Under the pieces are notes generated by a model. That model searched no databases. It saw nothing but the letters and a program-made list of their open reading frames with translations, and was not told the DNA's origin. A stretch of DNA of 64,000 nucleotides from Pseudescherichia sp032055545. GTDB taxonomy: Bacteria; Pseudomonadota; Gammaproteobacteria; Enterobacterales; Enterobacteriaceae. Below are positions 7,840-18,100 of this stretch, in pieces. A program made the translations under genes and the position numbers. Positions within the stretch are counted from its first letter, which is position 1; each line of letters starts with the position of its first letter. The stretch spans positions 1-64,000 of the forward strand of contig DAMBQR010000013.1 of NCBI GenBank assembly GCA_032055545.1. The letters are read 5' to 3'.

Positions 7840-10400
7840 TGAAACTGGCGCAACTGATTGAGCAATCTAGTATTACATCAGCATTGAAGGAGTGCCTGCT
7901 TCCGGATGCAACCGCCGGGCATCTCGATCGCCGGGCGCTAATTCGTGACTGGCTATACTTGGAAAAATATTCCCACCACAGCGATAACGAGTTGACGGTC
8001 CCTGATGATAGCTACCCTGGTTGGCCAAGTCTGGGAGAGTGGGAAGCCAGCGGTATTCACTGTCAACGACTAGGCCACACCTTTTTGCTCAGTGCTGGCC
8101 CTGCCTGGTGCCCGCAGTGGCTGGAACAGGGAGATATCACACCTTTTCTTGATAACGATCTGCACCAATTACGTCGCCAGGACACACGAGTGCCGATGGA
8201 CCATATTCTGCGCCCAGTTTTGAAGTTTGATTACTACCAAGCTCCAGGCCAGCGAGATGCGGTACGCCGGGCGCTGTTCGCCCCGCCGGGCAGTACGCTG
8301 CTGGTTAATTTGCCCACCGGCACTGGTAAGACGTTGGTGGCTCAGGTACTGACATTAATGGCTCCGCCGCAGGGGGCTATGTGCCTATTGATAGCGCCAA
8401 CAACTGCGCTGGTGATGGAGCTAACACGTAGATTCCGCGAACTGTTAAGCGAAGCCGGTGCTCCAGCTGAATCGGTCTCTGCTTGGTACAGCGACCTGCC
8501 GGCGCAGGATAAAAGTGATACGCGTCAGCGTATTAGAGCCGGGGAACAGAGACTGATCGTCACATCTCCCGAAGCCGCTTGTGGCTCACTGCAGTTTGCC
8601 CTTTTTGAAGCGGCCAAACAAGGCGGCCTACGCCATGTTATCGTCGATGAGGCGCATATTGTCGCCAGTTGGGGCAATGGCTTTCGTCCGCATTTCCAGC
8701 AGTTGGGTGGATTAATCCGGGGCCTAAAACGCATCAGTCGTGAAGCGAAGTTAACACCATGTTCTACGTTGCTTATGAGCGCGACCATCACTGAAGCTAG
8801 CCGTAAAACTCTGCGTGATACTTTCGATCAGCAGATGATCGAGGTCCACGCTAGCCATTTGCGCCCTGAGCCGGCTTACTGGTGCTATCGGGCGACAGAC
8901 CATAGTGATAAACAGGATAAGGTGTTGCAGTCGTTGGCGCATGCACCGCGGCCTCTAATTCTCTACGTGACGCGTCCGGAAGAAGCTGAGGAGTGGGCGC
9001 AGATTCTGCGGGATCAAGGGTATCAGCGGCTTGCTACATTTACCGGTAATACGCCGGATGCTGCACGTCAGAGTCTGCTGGAGCAATGGAATAAAAATCA
9101 GGTGGATATCATGATTGCCACCTCGGCGTTCGGCGTTGGTATGGATAAAAATGACGTGCGTACGGTAATTCACGCCACCGTGCCAGAAAATATGGACCGT
9201 TTCTATCAGGAAGTAGGGCGAGGTGGGCGCGATGGTTTTGCTTGCACCTCACTTCTGATTTATGAACATCAGGATGTCAGCCTAGCAAAACGTCTCTCTT
9301 CTCAGAAACTCATTGGTCGTGAATTGGGCCTGGAACGCTGGAAAACTCTGTGGGAAAGTAGAGAACACGTAGGTGATAACTTATATCGTATTGATATTGG
9401 AAGGATCCATGTCAATCTTAGTTTCCATAGCGATGAAAATCAGCTGTGGAATCTGCGTACTGTACTGATGATGGTGCGCGCAGGCGTGTTAGAACTGGAT
9501 ACTGACCTGCAAAGCCCACCGGATAAAAGCACGTTTGCCGATGTCAGTCACTATGAAGCGACACTGGAATGCCTCTTGCAAAAGAATCAAAACTCTCTGG
9601 TGGTGCGCATCCTGATCGGTAACCATACAGGGGAAGCGTTATGGAATACGCACATTATTCCTTCACGTGAAGAGACTCGGGAAGCGGCAAGAGCTAACCA
9701 TAATGCGTTAATCAACTGGCTGCACACCCCCCAGCTTATCCCTCTGTGTGAGACTTTGGTGGACCTCTATTCCTTGATGGAGTTTTCCCCGGGTCACGCC
9801 TGCGGCGGTTGCCCCACGTGCCGTAAGAGTAAGATGTTGAACAGCGGTTATGTGATCCCTCCACCGCTGCAACTCAATCCGTTAGCATCATCGCCTTCAG
9901 AGCATGTGTTAAATCGTTGGCAGGAGTTGAGCGGGCTGTCCTTTTCCAGTTGCTTTATTACCTACCCTGAGGTGACTGATGATGAATGGGAACGTGAGGG
10001 CTGGTATCACCGTATCGCGACGTTGCTAGTACAGTTGCATCGCGCAGGGGTTGTCCAGCGCATATGGTCGGAACCTGCCTTGCTAAATAACGTATTCAGT
10101 GTCATCCCGCGTGGTGAGCGCCTGACCCTGCTGAGCGACGAATTGCCTGTAGGCGGCGAACCGGTGGCGGATAACGATATGATGAGTGAACTGGCTGAAT
10201 TGGTACTTCCTACGCCAGAGTATTGCAACAGTGGCTACCTACCTCCATTCACCCATGCACCATTGCAGTTGACATTGATCCCGCATGATATGCCCGATCC
10301 CCACCACCCCAGAGGGGCGCATTACGTTCACCTCGATAATCACAATTGGATCACCATCGCACAACTTCAAAGGAAACTAGACCGTGTCGATTATCAATAA
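7839..10400 (+). CDS. dpdF: DpdF, RecQ-like helicase
   Basis: An 853-aa protein with an SF2 RecQ-type core. PTGTGKT is near residue 163, VDEAHIVASWG stands for the RecQ DEAH...WG motif, MSATITE is motif III, and FYQEVGRGGRDG is motif VI. A CGGCPTC cysteine cluster follows, resembling the RecQ zinc site. The start at 7839 overlaps the dpdE stop by one base; longer readings from 7758 lie within dpdE and look spurious. Probable role: DNA unwinding or translocation in Dpd restriction of unmodified DNA. Confidence 0.85.
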   Translation: MKLAQLIEQSSITSALKECLLPDATAGHLDRRALIRDWLYLEKYSHHSDNELTVPDDSYPGWPSLGEWEASGIHCQRLGHTFLLSAGPAWCPQWLEQGDITPFLDNDLHQLRRQDTRVPMDHILRPVLKFDYYQAPGQRDAVRRALFAPPGSTLLVNLPTGTGKTLVAQVLTLMAPPQGAMCLLIAPTTALVMELTRRFRELLSEAGAPAESVSAWYSDLPAQDKSDTRQRIRAGEQRLIVTSPEAACGSLQFALFEAAKQGGLRHVIVDEAHIVASWGNGFRPHFQQLGGLIRGLKRISREAKLTPCSTLLMSATITEASRKTLRDTFDQQMIEVHASHLRPEPAYWCYRATDHSDKQDKVLQSLAHAPRPLILYVTRPEEAEEWAQILRDQGYQRLATFTGNTPDAARQSLLEQWNKNQVDIMIATSAFGVGMDKNDVRTVIHATVPENMDRFYQEVGRGGRDGFACTSLLIYEHQDVSLAKRLSSQKLIGRELGLERWKTLWESREHVGDNLYRIDIGRIHVNLSFHSDENQLWNLRTVLMMVRAGVLELDTDLQSPPDKSTFADVSHYEATLECLLQKNQNSLVVRILIGNHTGEALWNTHIIPSREETREAARANHNALINWLHTPQLIPLCETLVDLYSLMEFSPGHACGGCPTCRKSKMLNSGYVIPPPLQLNPLASSPSEHVLNRWQELSGLSFSSCFITYPEVTDDEWEREGWYHRIATLLVQLHRAGVVQRIWSEPALLNNVFSVIPRGERLTLLSDELPVGGEPVADNDMMSELAELVLPTPEYCNSGYLPPFTHAPLQLTLIPHDMPDPHHPRGAHYVHLDNHNWITIAQLQRKLDRVDYQ

Positions 10401-11292
10401 TGCCCAAGGAGGCAGTCAGTATGCCGTGCTGGCCGCATTTTATCAGGTGCTGAAAGCTAGCACAAAAAACACGCTGCCGCGTGAAAAACTGATGGCGCTC
10501 TGTGCACCGGAAACGTTGCAAACAGGTGACGCACCGGATGCAAGAGGTAAAGCGCCCCAGGAATTAAGAGCGTGGCTGGAGCTAGGTATACTGTCAGAAG
10601 AATCGGTAGGCGATACAACTGAAATCAGCCTCAACTCGAACTATTTCAGCACAAAAAATATGCCGCTGCGGCAGGCTGCACGCCGCTGCTTACAGTCTCC
10701 GGAAAATAACAGTGACCTAAGTTCACGCGATCAACGTGCCGTTGACCTCACCCTGCTCGCAGCGCTGCTGTTGGCACTGGATGTGTATAACAACGCCGAT
10801 ATCAGCACGCGTAACCTGGAAGCGTTGGTAAATCAGTTCCTGCCCGATTTCCGTATCAATAAAACTAACGAAGTTCCGATTGTTCCTGGCTATCTAAACT
10901 GGCTGGGCTACGCCCAGAAAATTACCCGCGACAGTTACGCCATCGACCCCACCGATGCCATCCGGGAAGAGTTACCGTTCCTGATGCGGCCAGGCGAACA
11001 ACTGACCATCGGCGAAGCGTTGCAACGTCTGAGACAGGCACTGCCGGTGCTTGACGGTGGCACCTACCGACAGCAGGTAGAGGACCGTATCAGCCAGCAT
11101 GGTTGGCAACCACTCAGCGCTAACCGAATTTCGACCTCGCTGTCGCGCGCGCTGCTGCGGCTTCAACTCTCCGGGATAATCAACATGAAGGCGGAGTCTG
11201 ACGCCAGCGGCGCAATGCAGTTAACCGGCAGAAAAGGGAGTGTATTGCGTACCGTGACCCATCTTACATTGACTAGCTCAGGAACCAACTGA
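10384..11292 (+). CDS. dpdG: DpdG
   Basis: A 302-aa protein, no membrane segment or enzyme motif seen. It fits the DpdG slot, between the RecQ-like helicase and the large P-loop protein. The GTG start at 10384 lies 17 bases inside dpdF, with AAAGGAAA just upstream, and the stop overlaps dpdH by one base. The N-terminal half looks like a helical, winged-helix-type fold (inference only). Function within Dpd restriction is unknown. Confidence 0.75.
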   Translation: MSIINNAQGGSQYAVLAAFYQVLKASTKNTLPREKLMALCAPETLQTGDAPDARGKAPQELRAWLELGILSEESVGDTTEISLNSNYFSTKNMPLRQAARRCLQSPENNSDLSSRDQRAVDLTLLAALLLALDVYNNADISTRNLEALVNQFLPDFRINKTNEVPIVPGYLNWLGYAQKITRDSYAIDPTDAIREELPFLMRPGEQLTIGEALQRLRQALPVLDGGTYRQQVEDRISQHGWQPLSANRISTSLSRALLRLQLSGIINMKAESDASGAMQLTGRKGSVLRTVTHLTLTSSGTN

Positions 11293-14200
11293 TGCCACAA
11301 TTACAGAGCTACTGGCCCAGCGAAGAGAACGTTGCCGCCTGCATCCTGACCGAAGCCGAGTCACTAGCCGACAGCCAATTGCTGGCGGTTCATGAACCTA
11401 TGCATCTCGACCGCGTCGAGTTTCACAGTGGTAAGATCATTCAGGTGGAGGAAGGGGCGCTGCTAGACTTTCTGCTTGAACATAATCGTCCATTGCCGCT
11501 GATTGGGGCTTCTGGCGTGGGGAAATCCCATCTAGTGCGCTGGGTTCATGCTCAGCTCAAACGTCGAGAAGATCACGCGAAATATCATATTATTCGTATT
11601 CCAAAAAATGCGTCATTACCACGCGTGCTTACTACCATCTTAGAAGACCTCAACGGTGAGCAGTATCAGAGTATTCGCGAGAAGGTAAACGGGGTTGGGC
11701 AGCAGTTGATCCCCGAAAATGTGGCCGAACATATAGCTCTCAAGCTGCGTCAGGCACTGAACGCAGCTTGGAAGTCTGCCGTAGAAGAACTGCAACAGGA
11801 GCAAATGGGGAAAATTCAGCTGGACGAAAGCAGAAAAAAAAAGCTAAAAGAAATCCAACAACACGCGGCATCAACTCGGCTCCCCGCGCTTTTTTTTGAC
11901 AGTGTGATGACGCAGTATTTTACCGATCCTGGGGCCTGCTTGCACAATATTGCGCTGCGCTTCTGTAAGGGGGCTGACGACGACAGTATTGCCAACCTGC
12001 GTTATGAAATGTCTTCGGAAGACTTTACCTTCAGTGGCCTGAATCTCAGACAAGTTTCATCGGCAGTGTTCCCCTACTTGGTCAACCAGCAGTTGCTGAC
12101 CAATGATGAAAAAAAGCAAGCAGCGGCTCGCGTTGTCAACGAAGTGATCCCTCAGGCGCTGGGGGACACCTTTGGAGAATTGTTCAGCTTTAACCGGGCC
12201 AGCTTCCAGGACCTGATGCGCATGATTCGCCGCCAGTTGCTGGCAGAAGATCGCAGCCTTATCTTACTGGTGGAAGATTTAGCTGCCACCTCAGCGATTG
12301 AGGACGTGCTGATCGACTGTCTGTTGGAAGAGGAGGAGTACGAAGGCAAAAAGGTGCTGTGTACACTGAACTCTATTATTGCAGTGACCGAGGGCCACGA
12401 CAGCTTTAAGCGTCACCGTAACACTTTGGGCACCCGTGCCCGCTATGAATGGGTGATCCAGCAACAGCATCCCAGCGAAAGCGATACATCACTGAAAAAA
12501 CGTGTTGTCGACTTCTGCGGTCGCTATCTTAACGCAGCCCGCCACGGTGCTGTTGCGCTGGAAAAATATCACCACCAGCAGGATGGGCAGCGCTATCGGG
12601 ATACTCCGGTATGGCAGGATCAGGAGGTGCTGGAAAACGAATCTGCTGCGCCCGCGCTGGCGAGTTTTGGCCACAGCAGTCACGGTCATCCACTGTTTCC
12701 ATTTAATCCGGCAGCAATCGCACAGTTGGTTGAACGCCACTGTCAGGATAAAGAACACGGGTTAGTTTTTGTCCCGCGAAATATACTGAATGCTATCCTG
12801 CGTGAACCGCTAAAAAATTATCGCCAGAGCTATCTTGATGGGCAATTCCCGCCGTCAGGATATGAAGGGATTATTTGCGGTCAGGAACTTCAGCAAAGGG
12901 TGCGCCTGTCCGGTGTTAGCCAGCCTGATCGGGTCAATTCACTGCTGGCCATTTGGGGCGGTAACAGTGCCCACTTGCTTGGCTTGACACCAGCCATCTG
13001 TGAAGAATTCGGCCTGCCGCAGGCTGCAGAACTGTTAGGTGATCCACCACCACTACCCGGAGGCGATGATCCACTGCTACCCGGAGGCGATGATCCACTG
13101 CAACCCGGAGGCGATGATCCACTGCCATCCGGTGAAGCTCCAGCCATTCAGCAATGGAAAGCCGCGCTGGAAAAATGGAACCAGGGCAACACGCTCGATC
13201 AAGCCAAAGCGCGTGATATCCGTAAGTGGTTACTAGAAGCGTTGATTGCGCATATTGACTGGTCAACCGAGTTGATCCAGACCTCGCTCACGGCTAGTTC
13301 AGCAAAAAACCAGGGAAGGATCCACTTACCCCGCGTGCTGGTGGGAAATCAGTCGCGCCCGCTTGTGACGCTTGAAGATACTCCTGAGCTGTACAGCGCC
13401 TGCTTAGCGATGGCGCGCTTCAACCTTTACCAGAACTGGGATTTCGAAGGTAGTGAGATCGATTACGCTGCATTCCATAACTTTGTCGACCGTATTGAAA
13501 CAGAAGTAAAACTCGCCGTGTTGCAGGAAGAACGCGAGGAGCTTTCCAGTATTGTCAAAGACCTACAGTTGAGTTGTGCATTCCTTGGGTTGGATGGTTC
13601 TTCATCTCCAATCTCGACAACTCTAGTGCAGGCCCTGTTAAAAGAACCACAGTCTACGGACAAAAGTCATCCGCTGCTGGACGACTTCTTAACCCAGTCG
13701 CGAGCTAGCGTGATTGATGAACACCGGAACCTACGCGAGCGTTTAATCGCGCTTACTGCGGCGAAAAAATCGGGCGCCCAACCTTATGCCATTAACGGAT
13801 TAATGTTGGTGGAAGCGGCAAAAAGCCAACAAGTCGCCGCCGGGAAACGACCGAGTAAGATCCACGAAGTCAAAAACAGACTGGGTAGTTACCGGACCCT
13901 GCTGCTGAAGACTCAGGAGGGCATTACTGAACGACTGAGCGACGGCGAAGGCTCCAGTCTGGTAACGGTTAATATCTGTGACATCATGAAGGAGATAGTC
14001 GAATTGGCGAACAGCGCTGATGTCGTCCGCCCGGTAGGTGAAACGGTGCCGGTTCTGCTGAAGTTGTTGAAGGGCTGGAAAGAACCGGAGTTGAAAAACC
14101 AGATCAGACAACTGGAGAAATTGACTCTGCCAGCCGATAACCCTCAGGTTTTGATGAGGGAAATTCTTGCCGTCAACGGCAAACAATACGAGGCATTTCG

Positions 14201-14369
14201 GCAACTGCTGGAAGCCTGGAGCAAGTTCGAAGATGCTACCGGCAGCTATCTGCAGCAGCGTCACCGTGAAGAGGGCGGCGACCAGATTGAGGGAGCCGAA
14301 ATTGAGATCGCACAGACCCTGACAAGGCTGACTGAGCAGTTAGCGCTGCTGGAGAAGAACTTAGCATGA
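11292..14369 (+). CDS. dpdH: DpdH, P-loop ATPase
   Basis: A 1025-aa protein with Walker A GASGVGKS at 72-79 and a hydrophobic Walker B-like LILLVEDLAA near 320. A charged coiled-coil segment lies at about 155-190. At about 585-617 is a low-complexity linker of repeated PLxPGGDD units encoded by 24-bp DNA repeats (13047-13142), separating the ATPase half from a helical C-terminal half. Start and stop overlap dpdG and dpdI, so the operon is translationally coupled. Likely an ATP-driven scaffold or translocator of the Dpd restriction complex (inference). Confidence 0.8.
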   Translation: MPQLQSYWPSEENVAACILTEAESLADSQLLAVHEPMHLDRVEFHSGKIIQVEEGALLDFLLEHNRPLPLIGASGVGKSHLVRWVHAQLKRREDHAKYHIIRIPKNASLPRVLTTILEDLNGEQYQSIREKVNGVGQQLIPENVAEHIALKLRQALNAAWKSAVEELQQEQMGKIQLDESRKKKLKEIQQHAASTRLPALFFDSVMTQYFTDPGACLHNIALRFCKGADDDSIANLRYEMSSEDFTFSGLNLRQVSSAVFPYLVNQQLLTNDEKKQAAARVVNEVIPQALGDTFGELFSFNRASFQDLMRMIRRQLLAEDRSLILLVEDLAATSAIEDVLIDCLLEEEEYEGKKVLCTLNSIIAVTEGHDSFKRHRNTLGTRARYEWVIQQQHPSESDTSLKKRVVDFCGRYLNAARHGAVALEKYHHQQDGQRYRDTPVWQDQEVLENESAAPALASFGHSSHGHPLFPFNPAAIAQLVERHCQDKEHGLVFVPRNILNAILREPLKNYRQSYLDGQFPPSGYEGIICGQELQQRVRLSGVSQPDRVNSLLAIWGGNSAHLLGLTPAICEEFGLPQAAELLGDPPPLPGGDDPLLPGGDDPLQPGGDDPLPSGEAPAIQQWKAALEKWNQGNTLDQAKARDIRKWLLEALIAHIDWSTELIQTSLTASSAKNQGRIHLPRVLVGNQSRPLVTLEDTPELYSACLAMARFNLYQNWDFEGSEIDYAAFHNFVDRIETEVKLAVLQEEREELSSIVKDLQLSCAFLGLDGSSSPISTTLVQALLKEPQSTDKSHPLLDDFLTQSRASVIDEHRNLRERLIALTAAKKSGAQPYAINGLMLVEAAKSQQVAAGKRPSKIHEVKNRLGSYRTLLLKTQEGITERLSDGEGSSLVTVNICDIMKEIVELANSADVVRPVGETVPVLLKLLKGWKEPELKNQIRQLEKLTLPADNPQVLMREILAVNGKQYEAFRQLLEAWSKFEDATGSYLQQRHREEGGDQIEGAEIEIAQTLTRLTEQLALLEKNLA
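13047..13142 (+). repeat. 24-bp tandem repeats in dpdH
   Basis: Consecutive 24-base units beginning CCACTG and ending GGCGATGAT lie at 13047-13070, 13071-13094 and 13095-13118, with a degenerate fourth at 13119-13142. They encode PLLPGGDD-like octapeptides, a flexible acidic proline/glycine linker. Copy number could vary by slippage without breaking the frame. Confidence 0.9.
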
Positions 14370-15151
14370 GTGAAGTAAGCATCAGTGAAGTGGTAATCTC
14401 CAGCGCGTCAGAAGAGATTAGCGTTTTTGCACGGCGCAGTGGTGAATTTAAAACACGCCTTGAGCGCCATCAGCAACTGAAAAAGGCTCAGGAGATACGC
14501 AATAGCCTGCTGCAGGTGGCGCAAAAAATCGATGCCCCGGTGAAAAAACTGGCGCAGATCCTCACGAGCTATCTGCTGCTGCGACAGGTTTGCGATAGTG
14601 AGAGCGGTAATCCAATTGTTGGCCTGTTTGACCGCGTAACATTTGGCAATCCACAGGCCCTGCTGACGGCCTTCCTTCAGCAGTACGGGGCGCGTACATA
14701 CGATGTTGCTCAAGCCCAGGAGTTTAGTCTGCTGGTTCTGGAAATTGAGCGCTTAGCCAGTACGCTCAATGAACATACCAGCACTGCGTGGCGTGAATAC
14801 ATCCGTACGTTAAAAGCGCAGTGGGAAGTGGACCAGAGGCTTTTCAGCAACCTTGCTCATCAGGAAGGGCAACGAAAAGTACAACAGCACTACTGTGACC
14901 TTGTCGCTCAGTTCACCAACAGTAGTCGTGGGCTGCCAAAAACTGCTGACGAAGTTGAGGCCATAATCGATCTGCATGAGCAACTTTGCCACCAGCGCGA
15001 TGCACTCAAACTGGACGTGCCGGAAGAGGTCAATCTCTTCCTCAAAGCCGTATCTGGGCAAGGTGCCACGCTCGATATGTTGACGCCTAATGTACTCAGT
15101 TGGCTGAGTGAAGAAGATGACCCGACACGCTATCGCATAGGACGCCTATAA
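14366..15151 (+). CDS. dpdI: DpdI
   Basis: A 261-aa, strongly helical, Gln/Leu-rich protein without known motifs. It overlaps dpdH by four bases (ATGA) and precedes dpdJ by 13 bp. The position between the P-loop protein and the large helicase is that of DpdI. The predicted coiled coils suggest a structural or bridging part. Function unknown. Confidence 0.7.
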   Translation: MSEVSISEVVISSASEEISVFARRSGEFKTRLERHQQLKKAQEIRNSLLQVAQKIDAPVKKLAQILTSYLLLRQVCDSESGNPIVGLFDRVTFGNPQALLTAFLQQYGARTYDVAQAQEFSLLVLEIERLASTLNEHTSTAWREYIRTLKAQWEVDQRLFSNLAHQEGQRKVQQHYCDLVAQFTNSSRGLPKTADEVEAIIDLHEQLCHQRDALKLDVPEEVNLFLKAVSGQGATLDMLTPNVLSWLSEEDDPTRYRIGRL

Positions 15152-15164
15152 GGACCCTAGTTTA

Positions 15165-18100
15165 ATGGAACAGATTATTCGCACAGTGCTTGATGAGTTG
15201 GAGTCGCAGGAGTCGGTATTGCTCACTTGGGGTAACACCCAAGGTTTTTTCACTCAGATCGAGCTGAGCAATATCATCACTCAGGTTCTACAGAACTTCC
15301 CGCTCGACGCCGGAGGTATTACAAGCTTTGGCATAGCGAAAGTTATGATCGATCGTGGATTGCTACTGCGTCACCAGCAAAATGGTGTTTCGGTGTTTCG
15401 TACCCGCATGGCGGAGGCAGTGCGCCTTTACAGCCAGTTGCGCCAAATGTTTCCTAAGCACGGCCTTAATAATAACTGGCGTACCGCATCGACGTTGGTG
15501 TCCGACTATCGCTTCTTACGCCGCCAACGCAAATACCCGAAGCGTAACCAGCAGGCTGCTGAAGTTTTGCAGCAACTTGATGAAATAGCAGGTTTTACCT
15601 CTACGCACCGCCAGTTACTGTCGGCCCTGCTCAGCCACTCGAGCGGAATGTACAACCTCGCCTGCTTTCAACAAGAAGCCTGCAAAAACGTACTGCGCGG
15701 ATTGCAGCAGAGCCAGCACCGCTCGACTGCTACCATTGTCTGCGCCGGAACTGGGACTGGTAAAACTTTGGCGTTCTATCTGCCCGCTCTGACCTTTATC
15801 GGCAGTGAACTGGTCGCCAAAAGAAAAGATGCGGTAAAGGCGCTGGCAATTTACCCTCGCAATGAACTGCTGAAAGATCAGTTTATCGAAACGCTGCGGC
15901 AGGTACGTAAACTGAACGGTGTACTGGAAGAAAAAGGCGTGCGTAAAGTACGTATCGCCGCTCTTTTCGGCATGGTGCCGCTAGATAAAGACGCGATTTA
16001 TCGTGACTACATGAAAACGGCTTGGAGCCGGCATCGTGACGGCATGTCCTGCCAGTATATTCCCTGCCCGACGGATAGTTGTCGTGGCAAAATGGTCTGG
16101 CGCACCGCCGATCTTGAAAACAGCTTTGAACGTCTGCATTGCGATAGCTGTACGCAGACCATCGAGCCTGATGAAGTGATCCTGACGCGTAAGCGTATGA
16201 AGATCGAGCTGCCAGATATTTTGTTTACCACCACCGAAATGCTGAATAAGCAGATGGGCAACCCGTTTCTGGCATCGCTGTTTGGCATCGGCAAAAATGT
16301 CGTCCCGCCATCGATGATGCTGCTTGATGAGGTGCATACCTATTCCGGCGTCAGCGGTGCACAGAACGGCATGCTGATCCGCCGCTGGCGGCATCTGTCC
16401 GGTGCTACACCGCACTTTGTTGGACTGTCCGCAACGTTGGAACAGGCGACGCGCTTTATGGCTTCGTTAATCGGGTTGGAAGAGTACCTAGTGGCGGAAG
16501 TTAGTCCGATCGAAGACGATATGGAGACAGAAGGTGCGGAGTACATGCTGGCTCTACGTGGCGACCCGGCGTCCCGCTCTAGCCTTTTGTCCACCACCAT
16601 TCAGGCCTCCATGCTAACCAGGCGTATGCTCGACAACGCCGCAGTGCCGGTCAGCAACGGTATGTACGGCACGCGCAGTTTTGTATTTACAGATGATATT
16701 GACGTCATTAACCGCCTCTATTTCCAGCTACTGGATGCCGAGGGTCGTTACTCGAATGGCAATATCAATGCCAAAAAAGAACCGCTGGCGATGCTGCGCG
16801 GCGATGCGCCAAATGAAGAGAAATTTACCTTTGGTCAGCAGTGGCCGTTGGCTAAAATGATTGGTCATACACTCGATTCTGCTGACCGCAGCAACGTTAA
16901 GCGCACCTCTTCGCAGGATGCTGGCGTCGACCATGCAGCGGATCTGATTGTCGCTACCGCGTCACTTGAGGTCGGATTTAACGACCCGAACGTCGGTGCC
17001 GTTATCCAGCATAAAGCCCCGCGCGATAACGCCCAATTCCTGCAGCGTAAAGGGCGTGCTGGACGTCAACGAACCATGCGCCCGTGGACCGTGGTTGTGC
17101 TGTCCGACTATGGTCGTGATCGCATGGCATTTCAGTGCTACGAAAACCTGTTTGAGCCGGTACTAAAGGCACGCCAACTGCCGGTCGGCAACAGCTACGT
17201 ACTGCGTATGCAGGCGGCCTTTGCCACTATGGACTGGCTCTCCAGCCGTAACGAGTATCTTAATCAGTGGAATCGTGGTATTTGGGATGATCTATCCGTC
17301 CCGCAGGACAAAGGTAAGCCATCTGAAGCTCAGTTAAAGCTGGCCGATCTGATTGAAGACCTTCTGAACAGCCAGAAAACCCAGCAGGAGTTTAACTCAT
17401 GGTTGGCTGAAGCACTGGGGATTAAGGACGAAAAACTGCTGCAGTCATTGCTGTGGCAACCCCCGCGCGCGATTATGACCGCGTTTCTTCCTACGGTACT
17501 TAGAAGACTGCGCTCTAACTGGTCGCGCCTTGGCATTGAGCAGGCCGATAACTGCCGCAAAAGCACGCCGATGCCTGATTTTATACCGTCCGCGTTGTTT
17601 AACGACCTCTGCCTGCCGGAGTTACAGATTAACCTGCCAGGTGAAGTCGGTCAGGAACCCGATGCGCACAGCATGCCGATTTTGCAGGGGATGAAAGATT
17701 TCGCACCGGGGCGTATCAGCAAGCGCTTTGCCATCAATAGCATTCGCGAATGCCACTGGCTAGTGCCGAAAAAACTCGAGCTGAAAGATGGTTCGCATCC
17801 ATTCCCGATTGATGATTACTGCCCGCCAGACAAACGGGAGTCCATGCCCGATTGTCACATTACCACTCGCACTGGCATGCAGGTTATCCCTTGCTTCCGC
17901 GCCTGGGAAGTGACTGCCAGCACGCCGCCAGATGACCTTAAATTGAGTGAAACATCAAACGCGTTTCTTAACTGGCACAGCGAGATCCGTCCACCTCAGA
18001 ACGGCATCCCTGCGGAAGTGCCATCCTACAATGCCTGGCAGGATATTTTCCAGCAGGTGGAGTTTTACGGCCACCAGCAGCACTGTCCGATCGAAGCCGT

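Noticed and set aside
11871..13147. Several antisense ORFs in dpdH, including Ser/Gly/Pro-rich ones at 12890-13266
   Set aside because: They are shadows of dpdH and its 24-bp repeats; no ribosome sites and no recognisable protein features.
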